Shown: positions 52,701 through 63,635, counted from the first letter of the stretch. The stretch is DNA of 64,000 nucleotides from Rhea pennata (GCF_028389875.1 NC_084678.1:14724899-14788898); one strand, 5' to 3'. Notes: generated from the letters alone by a model not told the origin. Translations and numbers: made by a program.

Positions 52701-55700
52701 TGTGATAAAGCAGAAAAAAAGCTGAGGACTCTGTCTTTGCCATATTGTCCAAGGACTGATTCATCTACTCCTGCTGTGATTCATCTACCCCAAGCCTCTT
52801 GCTCAGAGCTGACCATACCTGTAGACACACGGGTAGAAGGTGAACGTGCCCTGCTGCATGGCTAAGTGTGGCGAGCTCACAGCAACACCCACTGTCTGCA
52901 AAGCATTGGTATTGGCGTACTCCACCACCAGCATGTATTTCCCAGGCTGAGGAACAGGCAGAGACAGCTGGACTTCCACCTGGATGAAAGAGACACGACT
53001 AAGCGGGGGTCTCCTGGCCCCCGTTCCAGAGTGAGAGCACGTAGGACGCCCATGCTGCCAACTAGCCTTCTCTGGAACAAACCTACACCCCCAAGCCTGC
53101 ACCCCCCACTGCTGTTTGCACCTCTCACAGGTACAGACACCCAGCAGCACTCATTTGTAGCATTTCAAGTGGTCCTGACTGAAAAGGTTCTCCCAGCTCT
53201 AGTCCTCAAAGCAATCTGCCCTTGTCTCTGTGCAGAATAAATCAGGGTAGCAGGTGCCATACTCAAAAGCATGTGCTACATGTTTGCCTGAGGTCATCTG
53301 CTCCAGGTTTATACCTTAAGTTTTAGCTCTCTGTGTCCATATGTCTGCAGAGGGTATCTTCATTTCTGCTACTTGTGGGCTGTAGGCTCCCAGGGATATG
53401 AGCCAGAGCTGCAGGGGACTTAGGGGACTCTTGCGACTCATCACATATGTCCTTGCATGCCCTTTTAATGGGAGACGCTGCTTTTGGGTGCCTTGACGAG
53501 CAGAGCATGCAAACACATGGGTACCAGACTGATGGGGAAACAGGGATGCACACAGGTGCAAAGCCCTTCGAGCAACCTGCCCTGGTGTACGCAAAGCACA
53601 AGATAGTGGGAGCAGAGGAATCAGTGCTGCAGTGCCTGTGTGAGGGATGAAACAGAAAAGCTACTCACATCACTGCCACTGCACGTTGCCATCTGGGGAT
53701 GGGAGGGAGTGAGTTGCTCCATGGGACATGCTCTGGGTAACCGGTTGTCCAGCCTGCACACTGCCTCCACTCCTGATGCAGTGGGGAAGCCATCCATCGA
53801 CAAGTACTTATACAAGAGGCAGCTAAAAGCATTAGGAAAAGATTTGCAAAACACTGTTGTTACACTGAGATTGTAAAGGAGCCAAGAGCAATTCCAGTGA
53901 GAGTTGGTGTCCCTGCCCCACCATCTCGCAGAACGTGAATTGAATATATTTCGTAACCCCAGGCCAAGAGGAGCTCAGTAGGACCCCAGTAGGACCCAAA
54001 TAGCACACAGACGTGGAGATCCTTACTTCTGCGTGGCTCTTTCCAGGGGTGGCTGGTAGGTACATGGCTCTGTGACCTTCAGCTGCAGTATTGGAGCCTC
54101 ATAGTATGAGCTGGGTAGCAAAACCAGATAGTCCTAGCAGGAAAGAAGGGAGAGGATGTTATGTTTGGGATACGTGCTCCTGAGCAGCTGCTGAAGCCCC
54201 CCTTGGTGTATGGAGGCCAGTCCTTACCAGCAACACACCCTCGGCTTCAACAACCAGAGACCAGGTGCTGGGGTTGAGTACAAAGGGCTCTCCAAAGCTG
54301 TTCTGGGGGACGGTGACAAAGGCCGGTTCCGTGCTGGGAGCAAAGACGATCTGCTTGGTCTGCTCTGTACCTAAGGTGGGAAGGACAAGAGGCTGTGAAG
54401 GCACTGGGGAGGGGCTGGGAAACCTGGGGCTGCAAATTGGGCAGGAAAGCAGCTCTGCAGTGCAACGCGGAGTCCTGGGCTTGTGGTTTCTTGGAGCTGC
54501 TGTAGTAGATGCACCATAGTCCCACATTGACCCATAACAGACAAATCCACATTGAATCTGTCCAGTAACTTAGTGGGAGAAAAAAAAATCATGGCAATCC
54601 TTAATGCTAATCCACAGCCCTCACAGTGTGCTTTGCATCCCTGGATTGCAAAGCATTGAGTATTGCATGCCAAAGAGCATTTTGCCAGCTAGAGAAGGAA
54701 GGAATTCATCTATGAAGAATTTCTTCTGAGACAGACAAAAAGAATTGCCCAGATACATTTTTCCACAGGGATATTCCGACCCCAGCTTCCCAGGTCAGAT
54801 ACCTGCTTTCCAGCAAACTCTCAGACCCCGAAACTTTGCTCCTGTCTTTCCTGCTAGCCACAGATTCTCTACAGCTGAGATTCAGACATTCATTTTAACT
54901 GACAGGACAGAATGCATTTAAAGCCTGATCTTCCTGCTGTTGAACAGCTCCTTGGTTCAGCTGACATTCTCGTAACCCTTGAATTCATTATCTTTGGATG
55001 CAATAACCTAGAAACAGACTGCCTGCCTGCCTAGCAGTCTCAGAAGTGTCTTGAAGTGCATGGACGAAAGAGATTCACCAACAATCATCCCCACGCAGCT
55101 GCATGGGGAGCAGATGAGATGAAGAAGTGGGGAACTTCACACACACAGCTGCCAACTATCCTGGTGTGGTCAGGGACATCAAGGCATAACCCAGAAGAAA
55201 AGACGCTATAGCAGGGGCTTGTGCTACTCCTGGGAGTGACCACCACTTTCCATGTGTGCTATCTCTAATACATGACCAGCATTAGGTGAGGCCAAGCCCT
55301 CACTTTCTCAGAGAGGAAGCAGAGAAGGTGAGGATGCAAAGGATGAAGAGCATTTCCCTGAACAGGCAACACGGGGCAGATGTCTCAAAGAGCTGAAGTT
55401 TGACATCTTTTGGAGAGGGTACACATCTCAAATTGAAATGCCTTGTGGAGATGGGAGTGGGAGAAACCGGTCTGCAAATCACACACTCAGAAAAGGCTTC
55501 CCTTTTCACAGGCCAGATCTTCTGACTTATATTTTTCAGGCAGGGAGAGATTAAACTAGCACAGTGTGCTAGTTTCTTTCCAGGCCACTTGTCCCTCACC
55601 ATTTGAAACCCAGGTAGAAGGTGGTTCCACATTTCTGGAGCCAATCTGGTGTAGCAAAGGAGTTGCCCTCCTGGGCCCATTTGCTAGTCTATTAGTCTGG

Positions 55701-58700
55701 CAGTTTGCCTTCAGCTCTAGAAAATCAAATGTTGCTTCTGGGCAAGTAGGAAAGCACATTACAAAGCAAATGAGCTCTGCCACTAGATAGGGCAGATTAA
55801 ATCCTTCCTGACCCTTGGTGGGATATTGAGGTATGAAGGTGGCTCACACTTCTCCTGTCTTTCTGCTGCATAACATGACTGGCCACAAAAAAATAACCAG
55901 ATCTTTCACTCAAAAAAAAAAAAAAAAGTGGAATAATAGTATCTTGGCATTTCAAACTTGGTATATCATCTCCAGCTGTTCACAAGTCAAAACATCTTCA
56001 ATGTCAATTCAAGACAAGGGAGAGAACGTCACATGCTGATAAATTAGGTAACTTGTGTTGACTTGCTCTGTGCACATGTGGTCTGGAGGGAGAACCTCAG
56101 CGGGACAGTATGTCTGTAGAGTCATCAGAGTGGTAAAATCCATCAGATAGCTCTGCAACAGTGCGCTTGTACAGCCTCAGTTCTGGTCTCACATGATCTT
56201 GCTCATGCTGATTGCCAGGATATTCAATGCAGAGGTCTCAAGGTTTCTTCAGTCATCTCTTCTGGCTCTTATTCCTCTTCAGCAGCTTATGTTGTGATTG
56301 CAGCTAACCACCAGAGTGCAATACTGGCAAAATGTGTGCAATTACACGCCACTTCCAAACCCAGCACCCTCGTAAAACCAGCAGCCTGGTTTGGGAGAAG
56401 CACAAGGCAAGGACAGCCCTGCCATGGGTGGAGACCTGAGAAATAAAACCAGGTCCAGCTGCCAAAGTCTGGATCCAGTTCCCAGCACTTGGCCCACTCT
56501 GGTTTTGTGGAAACTCACAGTTTTGCCTGGGGCACCAAGGTGACACTCCTCTGTCCCCTGCAGAGAAAGCTGTATCCAAATGTACAGCAGCCTCATCCAA
56601 CAACAGGCTAGCTGGTGCCAGTCCTCACCCTGCACAGCCCCAGGACAGCACCATGCTGCTGCTTTGTTAAATTAGGGGGCTGCAGGCTTAAACTAGCCTT
56701 TGAGTCGGAAAGGCAGGACTTATGGGATAAAGCCATATGGAAGTGTCTTCTGGAAAAGATGATGCAGGAGGTTGCCTGGGATGGGGAGGAGGTGGCGATG
56801 GTGCAGGGGAGCAGAGCGGTCTGCAATCCTTACCTCTCCTTCGTGGCTGATAAGCTGTAATTTTGCCATACACATTGGCCCCTTCTGAATTAATATACCT
56901 CAGGATGACATGGAACAGATAGAGCTCTGCCTCCTCCACGTCTACAGTGACTCTGACTTTATTCTGCAAAAAGCAAAAAAGCACATCGGGCACACGTCAC
57001 TGGGGGGCCAGCTCCTGGCCGCTCGCCCGCTCCGTGGGAGAGCCTTAGCCGCCTGCCTACCTGCCTGCCTGCCTGTCTTGCTTCCCCCTCCCCAGCCATC
57101 ACGGGGCGCCACACCGGCCGGTCTCCTGGGACCGGCGCACCTGGGGGCAGGAGAAGGGCCAGAGGCGCAGCGTTGCAGAGCGGGATGGGCTGAGTTAGTC
57201 TAGAAGTGAAAAATGCACTTACAGTTGCCACACACATTAAACTTTCCTTCCTCAAGGACCGAGACCCTCCCTTGCACACTGGCAGGCCCCCGGCTGACGT
57301 AGCGGAAGACGACGCGGAAGAGGTCGGGGGAGGTCACATTGAGAGTCACCACTACCTTGGGCTGGTGGGAGAGAGAAAGGGGAGAGAAGCAGAGCACACC
57401 TTCAATTACCTCCACCGCTGCCCGCCGCCAGCCCAAGCGCAGCCACTCGGCACACTGCTCCCAAAGCAACATGCCACAGTGCAAGGAGGAGACAAGCAAC
57501 TGGCCCTAGCACGCAGCCCAGGGACAAGGCGGCACGGCGTTTCCACACTGCGATCCCATCCCACCCAGAAATTAGACCAAAGTTGGCTGTGGATGGGGTT
57601 AGAAAGGCTCTGACAACATCTAGAAGATGTTCTCACGCAGTGGGGTGGGTTGGCTATGCTGGGGCACATCTCACCTAAGAGGAAAAGTTTTGAGAAGTTC
57701 TTTCTCTTGTTATCAGCATAATGTTGCTTCTGGGCTTTGTGCCACAACCCACCAGCAGGTATCGGATGCTAAAGCACCTGCTCTTGTGCTTACAGGTCTC
57801 CTGCCCAGAGACCTCCAGAGAAGGCTGCAAATGGAGCCCATATCTCATTCACGGGAACTAGCAAGAGTAACGTCTGGTGCTGCGAAGGGAGAGAGGGTAC
57901 CCAACCCTCTGCCTGCCCCTGTGCCAAAAGACATCGATTAAGCAGATGCTTAAGTCCTACCAATTTCAAAGATATCTAAGCACCTGCTTAAACATCCTCC
58001 TGCATATGGGACAAAGCAGGGGTTTGCCCAGGGACATTTCCAGTGAGGACTGTGTTCCTTAAAGCTCCAATTACACACCATCTGCTCAGAGCAAACTGGA
58101 AGGACCTTTCAGAGAGCAAACTACAGAGGAGACCTTCCAGCAGTAAGCCACATGCTAGTCCTTCTGTCGAGGCCTATTCCTATCTCAAATGGCAACACTG
58201 GATGCAAAGTAAAGGCCATAGTCTTGACACTCTTTCTTAAGCTTTAAGGCTGAGTTTTTCTCAAACCTAGTGCCTACAAATTGAATGGGAAATAGTTAAC
58301 ATATCTGGCCCCACTATTATTTCTCCTACGCAGGAAAAAAGTGAGGAAAATAGAAATACAAGCATTAGAATAAGCAACATCTCATATAAGACAAGACTAC
58401 AGAAATCACATCAGAGATCCCTGTGCTACACTCTGTACCCCACACGCACACAGACACATAAGCGACACTTTTGTAGGGGCCATGCAGAAGAAGAATCCAC
58501 TGGGGGGAAATAGATGAAATAACTTCACCTCTGGGGCTTAGACAACTTCAATTTACATAAACCACTTTATGACAAACCATTTATCAGCAAGAGTCTGTGC
58601 AGAGCAGTAACAAGAAGTTCAAGCTGAATACAGCAGCCAAAAAGAAGCTGCTTTATTTTTGGAAAAGGGGAGGAAGGTTAAGCAAAGAGTTGCAGGAAAG

Positions 58701-61700
58701 AGCAGAGTCAGATGAAAGAGCCACAAGCAAACCCAGAGACAGTGTTTATAGACATCCCTGTAAGTAATTACCAAGCTACCACCTTTGTCTAACTGGATTA
58801 GGCTGTCAGGGAATTCCCAATTTAGGATCTTTCCTCTCATCAGTCTATGCTGTCCCTAGCACTACAGGAAATCTCTGCACAAACAGGCTATATATACACT
58901 GCACTGTTTATGTTGGCCACCATGTGACTTTGGGGCTTTGAGAAGCATTTGGGGTGAAAGACGAGTGCCAAAACTACGTCAGCCCTCTGGCCATCTGTAT
59001 CCTCCCTGGCAGGGAGTGAGGCTGGGACGGAGACGACAGTCATACCTGGATGGAAGACATCTGTGCATATCCTCGCCAGCTGAAGTTCTCAAACTCCAGG
59101 GGGTTGTAGCCAAAGCGCACAGCCCGGCCAGCCGGCGTGGTGCCTTCTTCCAGCTCGAATTTCAAGTGGTGAAGGTCAGGAAAATAATGGTCTCTTGTAG
59201 GTCTGGAGAAGAGAGGAAGTGCCATTAACTGCTGGGCTAGCCAGACAGAAGAGCTCTCACCTCCCCAGCTAACATCTCCTTTAGCTTTCTGACATTAGTA
59301 GTGACCCTTGTGGGCTGCACATCAGTGTGTCCTGCTTGGGGAGAGCACCCTGGACTGATCACCTCCTCATGGGTATTTGGGGACACCGGAGGCAGGAGGA
59401 AACCTCGCTGGAATCAACACTGATGAAGCCGTGGCGCAGGAGATGAGGTATCCAGCACAGAGTGGCTTCAGTAGAGGAAAGGGGACATGGAGCATCCATC
59501 AGCTGGATGCCCACCACCTGCTAGGGGACAGGCCAGTATGTGGGGATCTCCCGCCAGCACGCACAGAGTGAACCCTATGTGGGTGGCTCTTACTGGGTGC
59601 ACATGGGACCACGGGTGTTCTGCCTGCAGGGACAGGCTCCGGTGCGCTCCTCACAGGCTGGCCCCACCGAGCCACCGACGTCGCACTGGCAGCCTGAGGA
59701 CAGGAAGCATATGTTTACATTCCAGCCATGCTAACGAGCTCCTGATAGCGCTAATCAAAAGCGCACCCGGCCCGGAGGGGAGGCCAGGGTGCTATTTTTA
59801 TTCCATTGTATCCGTTTTCATACTGGCCCCAGCCCCATTTGGATCAGCTTCTCCTCCACCTCAGCACTGAGCTATTTCCAGGTGGCCAACAGTCACCGGG
59901 AGGAGCAGAGGCCTGCGAATCCTCATGGTCCAGCTGTGAGCCCAGGCTCTCTAGCACCCAGGTTGCTTTCTCTTCACAGCCTAACCAGAGCTCCTCCTGC
60001 CTCTTTCTCTCCTAGAGTTCCTCCCACCCCTCTTCTCAAGGGCATGGAGAAGAGAAGCCTCTACAACCTTTCATTCCCCTTAGCCTGACTGATCTGTGCC
60101 CACTGGTGGCAAAAGGGTGAACTTAGGCCTCTCAGATCCTCAGTAAAACCTCTTCCTGCTCCATACCTTGATATGGTAAAAGCAAATGGTAGGACATCTC
60201 CCACAGCCCTGCTCTCCAAGGCTGCCATCCACTTATTCCAGGGACTGGCTCTTGTGGCCCCCTCCTTCATCAGACCTAACACACCATGAAGGCAGCTCAC
60301 CTTGGCAGCCAAAGTAATTGGCTTTGTCCATATTGAAGTATCCGTCTTTGCATGTCGAGCAGAGCTGCCCGCAGATGTTTGGTTTGCAGAAACACTGCCC
60401 ATTGCCCTAGGAGACAGCAGGCATGGGAATCGGTTAGAGACCCCACTCCTTCCCTATGGCTCGTCACAGCCAAGCTGTTTCTTGGCTGCTTGGGTCCTAG
60501 TTTGAGACACTGGAGAATTTTGAGCTTCATGCTCTGCACTGCTTCCTGTGCGTGGGTGGGCTAGAAAAGAACTAGATAAGTGCAATTACCCAACACATGC
60601 AAACAAAAATCCAGGGATGCTGGGCCAGACCCAGAAATATTTAGGTGCCTAATTTATGACAGATCTTAATCCTATGTTCTCATGCAAGCCCAGACTATGG
60701 TGCAAGCTCTGAGTGCTCAGTGTCGGGACAGGCCTCTACAGCAGCTGTCAGGAGAGACATCATCGAAACGCCCTCCATATAGCACAGGCCTGGAAATGCC
60801 TGGATGCAGATCGGAGCAAACTTACCTGCTGACACTCTGCAATTCCACTGATGGTGCCCTTGGTATCACACTTGCAGCCTAGAGATGGGAAGAAGAAAAA
60901 TAAGAAAGCCAGAAGATCAACACAGCCTCTGAGAAGGGTGTTAGTAGCCTGATGGAGGACAGTACCTACCGTATCAGAGGACACCAGCTGTGACCTCTGT
61001 CTGGGATTAGAGAAACTGAGGGTAGCACTGCCAAAGGGTTCAACTTTCATTTTGGACAGTTACAGCTGCAGATACAACTACTAAAGGCATTTGACTTTTT
61101 TGCACATCTCTCCATGAAAACCCAAGTGTGCAAAGTCTGAACGGAGGGCTGAGAATGCCACAACTCACTGCATGAACCCTGCCAATTCTATCCTAAATGA
61201 AAAGCTCCAGACTGCAGCCTTTTCCCTCCCCAGGCATGGCTTACTCAGACCATTACAGCTGTGACATGTCACCTCACGTTGAAGAATGAAGGAAAGATAC
61301 CACTTCCAACTGATAGTGATGGTGCCCACTGGCTTGGGTTTGGGTCTCGCCCCATTACAGCATGGTGGGGCATTCTGGGGCCACACAAATAGCATTTTCT
61401 TACTCATGCAGCCGTAGGGGTTCTCCGGAGTCAGGTTCCAGTACAGCGGTTTGCATCTGTCACAAGCTGGACCTTCAACATATGCCCGACATGCACAGGA
61501 ACCCTGAGAAGGGATGGAAAGACAGGAGCAGGTGAGAGCGGCAGAGTTTGCACCAGCATGGCTGAACATGAAATCTGCTCCTCTGGAGTTGGGAAGGGCT
61601 GCTGGCGGTACTGTGCTTAAGGAAGCACTTGGCCCAAAGGGAGGATGAGGGGATCAAGCAGAGGTGAGCTGCAGAGCTTGGTAGGTGTATTCAATACTCA

Positions 61701-62825
61701 CCGGGGCCAGTGAGGGGTCTGCAGGCACCAGCCCTGCTGGGTTACAGGAGCCCACTGGAAAACAAAAGCACAAGGGGAAGCTTAGAAAGAGATTGTTCAT
61801 GCCCTGCTAGTCCTAACGGGTGGCCCTGGCCAAGCAGAAGGTGGCTACCTTCACAGTGTGGAAATCCGTAGGCCCCCGGCACGCAGGTGTCACAGCGCAG
61901 TCCCGTCACCTTGGGCCGACAGCTGCACTGCCCGGTGTCCTGGTCGCACGTGCTCTGCAGGGAGCCTTGCCTGGAGCACTGGCAAGCTGCGAAATGGAGA
62001 GCAACCGCTCCGGCGCCCGCTCCTCCTGGGAAGGCCGGAGTACGACCTACACGCAGCGGCGGGGGGCCGCAGCCGAGCAAAAGGGAGCATTCGACACCGA
62101 GAAACCTGCCTGCAGTGCAACCTCCCAGGACAACCTCTGCTCGATTCAAGACTTTCCAAAGAAAACCTCTGCTCAGCTCCCCACACCACCACCAAAAGAA
62201 ACCCTGTGACTGCACGGACACAAAGACTTCTGCATTCGAGGCTTTACACCAATAAACTCTTTTGTCTGCCTGACCTTCACCACCGCCAAAGCAGCCAGAA
62301 AAATGGATTAAATATAACATATGCACTCAATTCTTTGCTTTCAGTTAAAAACACGCCATTAAAAAAAATAGACACTGCAATGTTTACCACATTTAACATA
62401 TTTAAGTGTACTTCAGTGAGAGGGAGGAGCTATGGGGTTAAGGAAAAGGAGAGTGCACGACCATATCCTCAAAACGTTGACAATCACCCACGAAACGCCA
62501 TTTACACCCAAACATTGAAGAGCGGTGTTCAGTTCTGCACCGTGGACATCAGGCACAGGCACCTGCCTGCAGGGATCTCCGGTGCCTGAGAGCAGGAGCA
62601 GGGAAACGGCTTTGGGCTCCCAGGACAAGGCGCCTCCTGCGAAAGCATGTGCAGATCCTGCACCCTACGGGATGAAAGGTCCCTGAGCTGCCAGGGAGCC
62701 AGCTGCTACACCTCAGCCCAGCCCACGCTCCTCAAATCCCTGCGCTGACCCCAAGGGCGCGCGTTAGGTTGACACCCCCAGCCTGGCTAACAGCAGAACA
62801 CTGTTCATGAAATAGCAAGTTTTTG

Positions 62826-62871
<46 letters not shown>

Positions 62872-63635
62872 CAGGTTCTCCTCCTCTCTCTCTCTGCTAC
62901 AACTCCTCTGCAGCTCTGCACTTTGGATTCTGCTTTAGGAAGTGACCACCGAACTCCGGCGAGACCCTTTCGCCCAGGCCTCCCGCCTCTTCACGGGCGT
63001 ATCGCCGGCACGGGCCTTCGCGAGGCGCGTGCTGCCAGCCGGCCCGGGCGTCCGCGCTCGGCGTGATGATGCTCGATTACTCTTTTAACGAGCAGCGAGT
63101 CCTTGTGGTGAGACATGAGTACGGCTGGCTGCCAGCGTGACTGCCGATGGGGAGGGAGCTGGGGGGGGACATGTCGCCCGGGGCCAGGAGAGGGGCTGCG
63201 GAGGACACGCCAGCGCCGCCGGCACCCGCCGCGCCGCTCGCTCCCGCTGCACCTCCTGGCACGAGCCGCTCTGCTCCGGCGGCGGCACCTCCTCACCAGC
63301 CACCTAAGCACCATCCGAACGTGTGGTCTGAGACTTCTGCGGGAAAATACTACCCAGTCCAAAGCCTGCTCCCCCCAGCTGCAGACGCTCAAACCCAGGG
63401 GTAGGCAGAAAAATCCAGCGCACTGTGTCCTTCTGATAAAGCCAGGATCAGCAGCTGGTCACTATCTCCCGCGAGACCCCCCGCCGGGGCAGGTACTCAC
63501 GCGTGCAGCTGGGGTACCCGTAGAAGCCCAGGGCACACTGGCTGCAGGTGTGTCCCCCAAAATTCGCGTGACATCGGCACTGCCCGGCGGGGCTGCAGTC
63601 GTTGTCCACCGAGCCCCGGGAATCGCAGGAGCAGG
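26810..63635 (-). CDS. LAMA5: Laminin subunit alpha-5, 3' 66 coding exons; 5' end outside window
   Basis: Minus-strand gene whose coding exons run from 63501-63635 (partial short arm) to the stop TAA at 26810-26812. I placed 66 phase-consistent exons coding for about 3070 residues, roughly human residue 625 to the C-terminus at 3695, plus one alternative exon. Order from the N-terminal side: domain V LE repeats, L4b/LF globular domain, LE repeats, L4a domain, LE repeats, the coiled-coil long arm, and LG1 to LG5. Exon coordinates are given with each block below. The L4b domain plus conserved stretches such as [20 protein letters not shown] and [11 protein letters not shown] identify the alpha-5/alpha-3B type; the long short arm and overall match favour alpha-5. 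Laminin alpha-5 assembles with beta and gamma chains (laminins 511/521) in basement membranes; its LG domains bind integrins, dystroglycan and Lutheran/BCAM. The gene is compact, 66 exons in 37 kb. Confidence 0.97.
28895..30166 (-). other. LAMA5: LAMA5 LG4 domain exons and basic LG3-LG4 spacer
   Basis: Exons 30009-30166, 29700-29886, 29143-29295 and 28895-29054. The first begins with the end of the spacer, [18 protein letters not shown], and then the strand [13 protein letters not shown] of LG4. Later exons carry [26 protein letters not shown] and [19 protein letters not shown], all standard LG landmarks. The fourth exon runs into LG5 ([13 protein letters not shown]). Confidence 0.93.
30422..31270 (-). 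other. LAMA5: LAMA5 LG3 domain exons and start of LG3-LG4 spacer
   Basis: Exons 31130-31270, 30896-31026, 30646-30813 and 30422-30554. They encode [17 protein letters not shown], a [22 protein letters not shown] segment split by a splice site, and [12 protein letters not shown]. The last exon ends in the basic run [12 protein letters not shown], which opens the spacer to LG4. LG1-LG3 form the integrin-binding cloverleaf together with the gamma-chain tail. Confidence 0.93.
31579..33204 (-). other. LAMA5: LAMA5 LG2 domain exons
   Basis: Exons 33036-33204, 32441-32572, 32114-32265 and 31579-31711. The first carries [19 protein letters not shown] and [10 protein letters not shown]; the last carries [20 protein letters not shown], matching alpha-5 closely. 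The donor of the first exon is ambiguous: GTGTCA at 33037 would break the frame, while GTCAGT at 33035 keeps it, so the latter was chosen. Confidence 0.9.
33325..34894 (-). other. LAMA5: LAMA5 LG1 domain exons
   Basis: Exons 34709-34894, 34315-34451, 33595-33748 and 33325-33458. LG1 begins with [18 protein letters not shown] at the coiled-coil boundary. Other landmarks are [39 protein letters not shown] and [20 protein letters not shown], ending at the disulfide cysteine in EKPCAR. Confidence 0.94.
38621..38910 (+). repeat. Probable ancient sauropsid interspersed repeat in LAMA5 intron
   Basis: The stretch resembles a repeat that I recall as common in turtles, crocodilians and birds: AGATATTAAGGCCAGAAGAG opens it, followed by CTGCACAGCACAAGACCTTA, AACATCTCTTTTAGAAAGA, a CCAGTGCTTCATTATTGTAAAAA segment and CTTATTTCTAGT near the end. 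The order of these blocks agrees with my memory of that consensus. The family name is not certain. An A-rich simple repeat interrupts it. Confidence 0.5.
38805..38860 (+). repeat. A tract plus (AACC)n-like simple repeat
   Basis: About 19 A residues are followed by repeated ACCA/AACC units (CAACCAACCAACCAACC). It lies in the intron between exons 39228-39398 and 38334-38530. Confidence 0.85.
41492..45425 (-). other. LAMA5: LAMA5 domain IIIa LE repeats (with end of L4a)
   Basis: Exons 45195-45425, 44516-44629, 44113-44240, 43875-43955, 43222-43436, 42515-42615, 42053-42233 and 41492-41635. The exon at 45195 closes L4a ([20 protein letters not shown]) and reopens the split LE repeat at [12 protein letters not shown]. 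Six further eight-cysteine LE modules follow, for example [28 protein letters not shown] and [17 protein letters not shown]. The last runs into the coiled coil. Each module is a stiff, disulfide-bonded rod segment. Confidence 0.93.
46057..46702 (-). other. LAMA5: LAMA5 L4a (laminin IV type A) domain exons
   Basis: Exons 46541-46702, 46226-46327 and 46057-46140, continuing into 45195-45425. The domain opens [18 protein letters not shown] and carries [20 protein letters not shown], typical of laminin IV type A. The second exon contains an RGD tripeptide in PRRGDVFVP; the equivalent human segment also has RGD and is listed as a possible cell-attachment site. Confidence 0.93.
47053..48317 (-). 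other. LAMA5: LAMA5 domain IIIb LE repeats
   Basis: Exons 48106-48317, 47698-47902, 47357-47501 and 47053-47193. They encode four full LE modules and a half module that is interrupted by L4a ([19 protein letters not shown]). Landmarks include [18 protein letters not shown] at the join from L4b, [11 protein letters not shown], and [17 protein letters not shown]. The exon at 47357 uses the less common donor GTCAGT. Confidence 0.93.
55912..55927 (+). repeat. A16 homopolymer
   Basis: Simple A tract within the 2.5 kb LAMA5 intron; no target-site duplication or retrocopy is recognised beside it. Confidence 0.85.
56834..56963 (-). other. LAMA5: LAMA5 L4b exon, form B (homologous alternative exon, no CxxC)
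   Basis: A 130-base exon of 43 codons plus one base, also entered in phase 0 and left in phase 1. It encodes [20 protein letters not shown], then [20 protein letters not shown]. It aligns along its length with the exon at 57223: KVxVT, the FHVILRY/FRVVFRY core, and GKIT/GRVS. Acceptor TTTTTTGCTTTTTGCAG and donor GAGAG|GTAAGG are strong. If spliced after the exon at 57223 it gives TAA at once, so the two can only be used as alternatives. Confidence 0.85.
57223..57361 (-). other. LAMA5: LAMA5 L4b exon, form A (LAMA5-typical, with CxxC)
   Basis: A 139-base exon of 46 codons plus one base, entered in phase 0 and left in phase 1. It encodes [20 protein letters not shown] and ends [10 protein letters not shown] plus the first base of a Cys codon that is completed by the next exon at 54370. 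Human LAMA5 has the matching CANC ending, so this is the canonical exon. Acceptor CTCTCTCCCACCAG and donor GTAAGT are strong. Confidence 0.93.
62826..62870 (+). repeat. A45 homopolymer in LAMA5 intron
   Basis: About 45 uninterrupted A residues. The flanks show no poly(A) signal within 30 bases and no clear target-site duplication, so it may be a plain mononucleotide tract or the tail of an old retroposed copy. Confidence 0.9.
62960..63310. other. LAMA5: CpG-rich patch within LAMA5 intron
   Basis: About 350 bases dense in CpG (for example GGCGCGTGCTGCC-like and CCGCCGGCACCCGCCGCGCC stretches) in the intron between exons 63501-63635 and 61849-61986. Neither strand gives an LE cysteine pattern. 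It may be an intragenic CpG island; promoter activity is not evident from motifs. Confidence 0.5.

Larger units (their letters stand above)
48629..59202 (-). other. LAMA5: LAMA5 L4b/LF globular domain exons
   Basis: Exons 59046-59202, 57223-57361 (or the alternative 56834-56963), 54228-54370, 54027-54133, 53669-53822, 52819-52979, 52123-52231, 51342-51439, 50604-50805, 50018-50144, 49471-49610 and 48629-48744. The domain opens [17 protein letters not shown] and ends [15 protein letters not shown]. Several exons repeat a beta-sandwich theme of the form V-V-L-x-x-P-x-x-G-x-Y-x-x-V-x-Y, such as [18 protein letters not shown] and [17 protein letters not shown]. Among laminin alpha chains this domain is known in alpha-5 and alpha-3B. 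The 2.5 kb intron at 54371-56833 shows no further exon. Confidence 0.93.
59594..63635 (-). other. LAMA5: LAMA5 domain V LE repeats (last part)
   Basis: Exons 63501-63635, 61849-61986, 61702-61754, 61404-61503, 60826-60878, 60301-60406 and 59594-59693. They encode four full eight-cysteine LE modules and a half module ([18 protein letters not shown] to GPMC) that is interrupted by L4b. Examples are [19 protein letters not shown] and [17 protein letters not shown]. The exon at 63635 is entered in phase 1, so the next upstream exon lies beyond 64000. Confidence 0.92.

Noticed and set aside
56834-57361. Inclusion of both L4b exons in one LAMA5 transcript
   Set aside because: The first exon ends one base into a codon and the second begins AATAAA, so the junction reads TAA immediately.
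61858-62589. A 243-codon plus-strand open frame
   Set aside because: It overlaps the LAMA5 LE exon 61849-61986 in antisense and continues into intron; low-complexity composition and no recognisable domain.
62826-62870. The A45 tract as proof of a processed pseudogene
   Set aside because: No coding resemblance, poly(A) signal or target-site duplication was found next to it.
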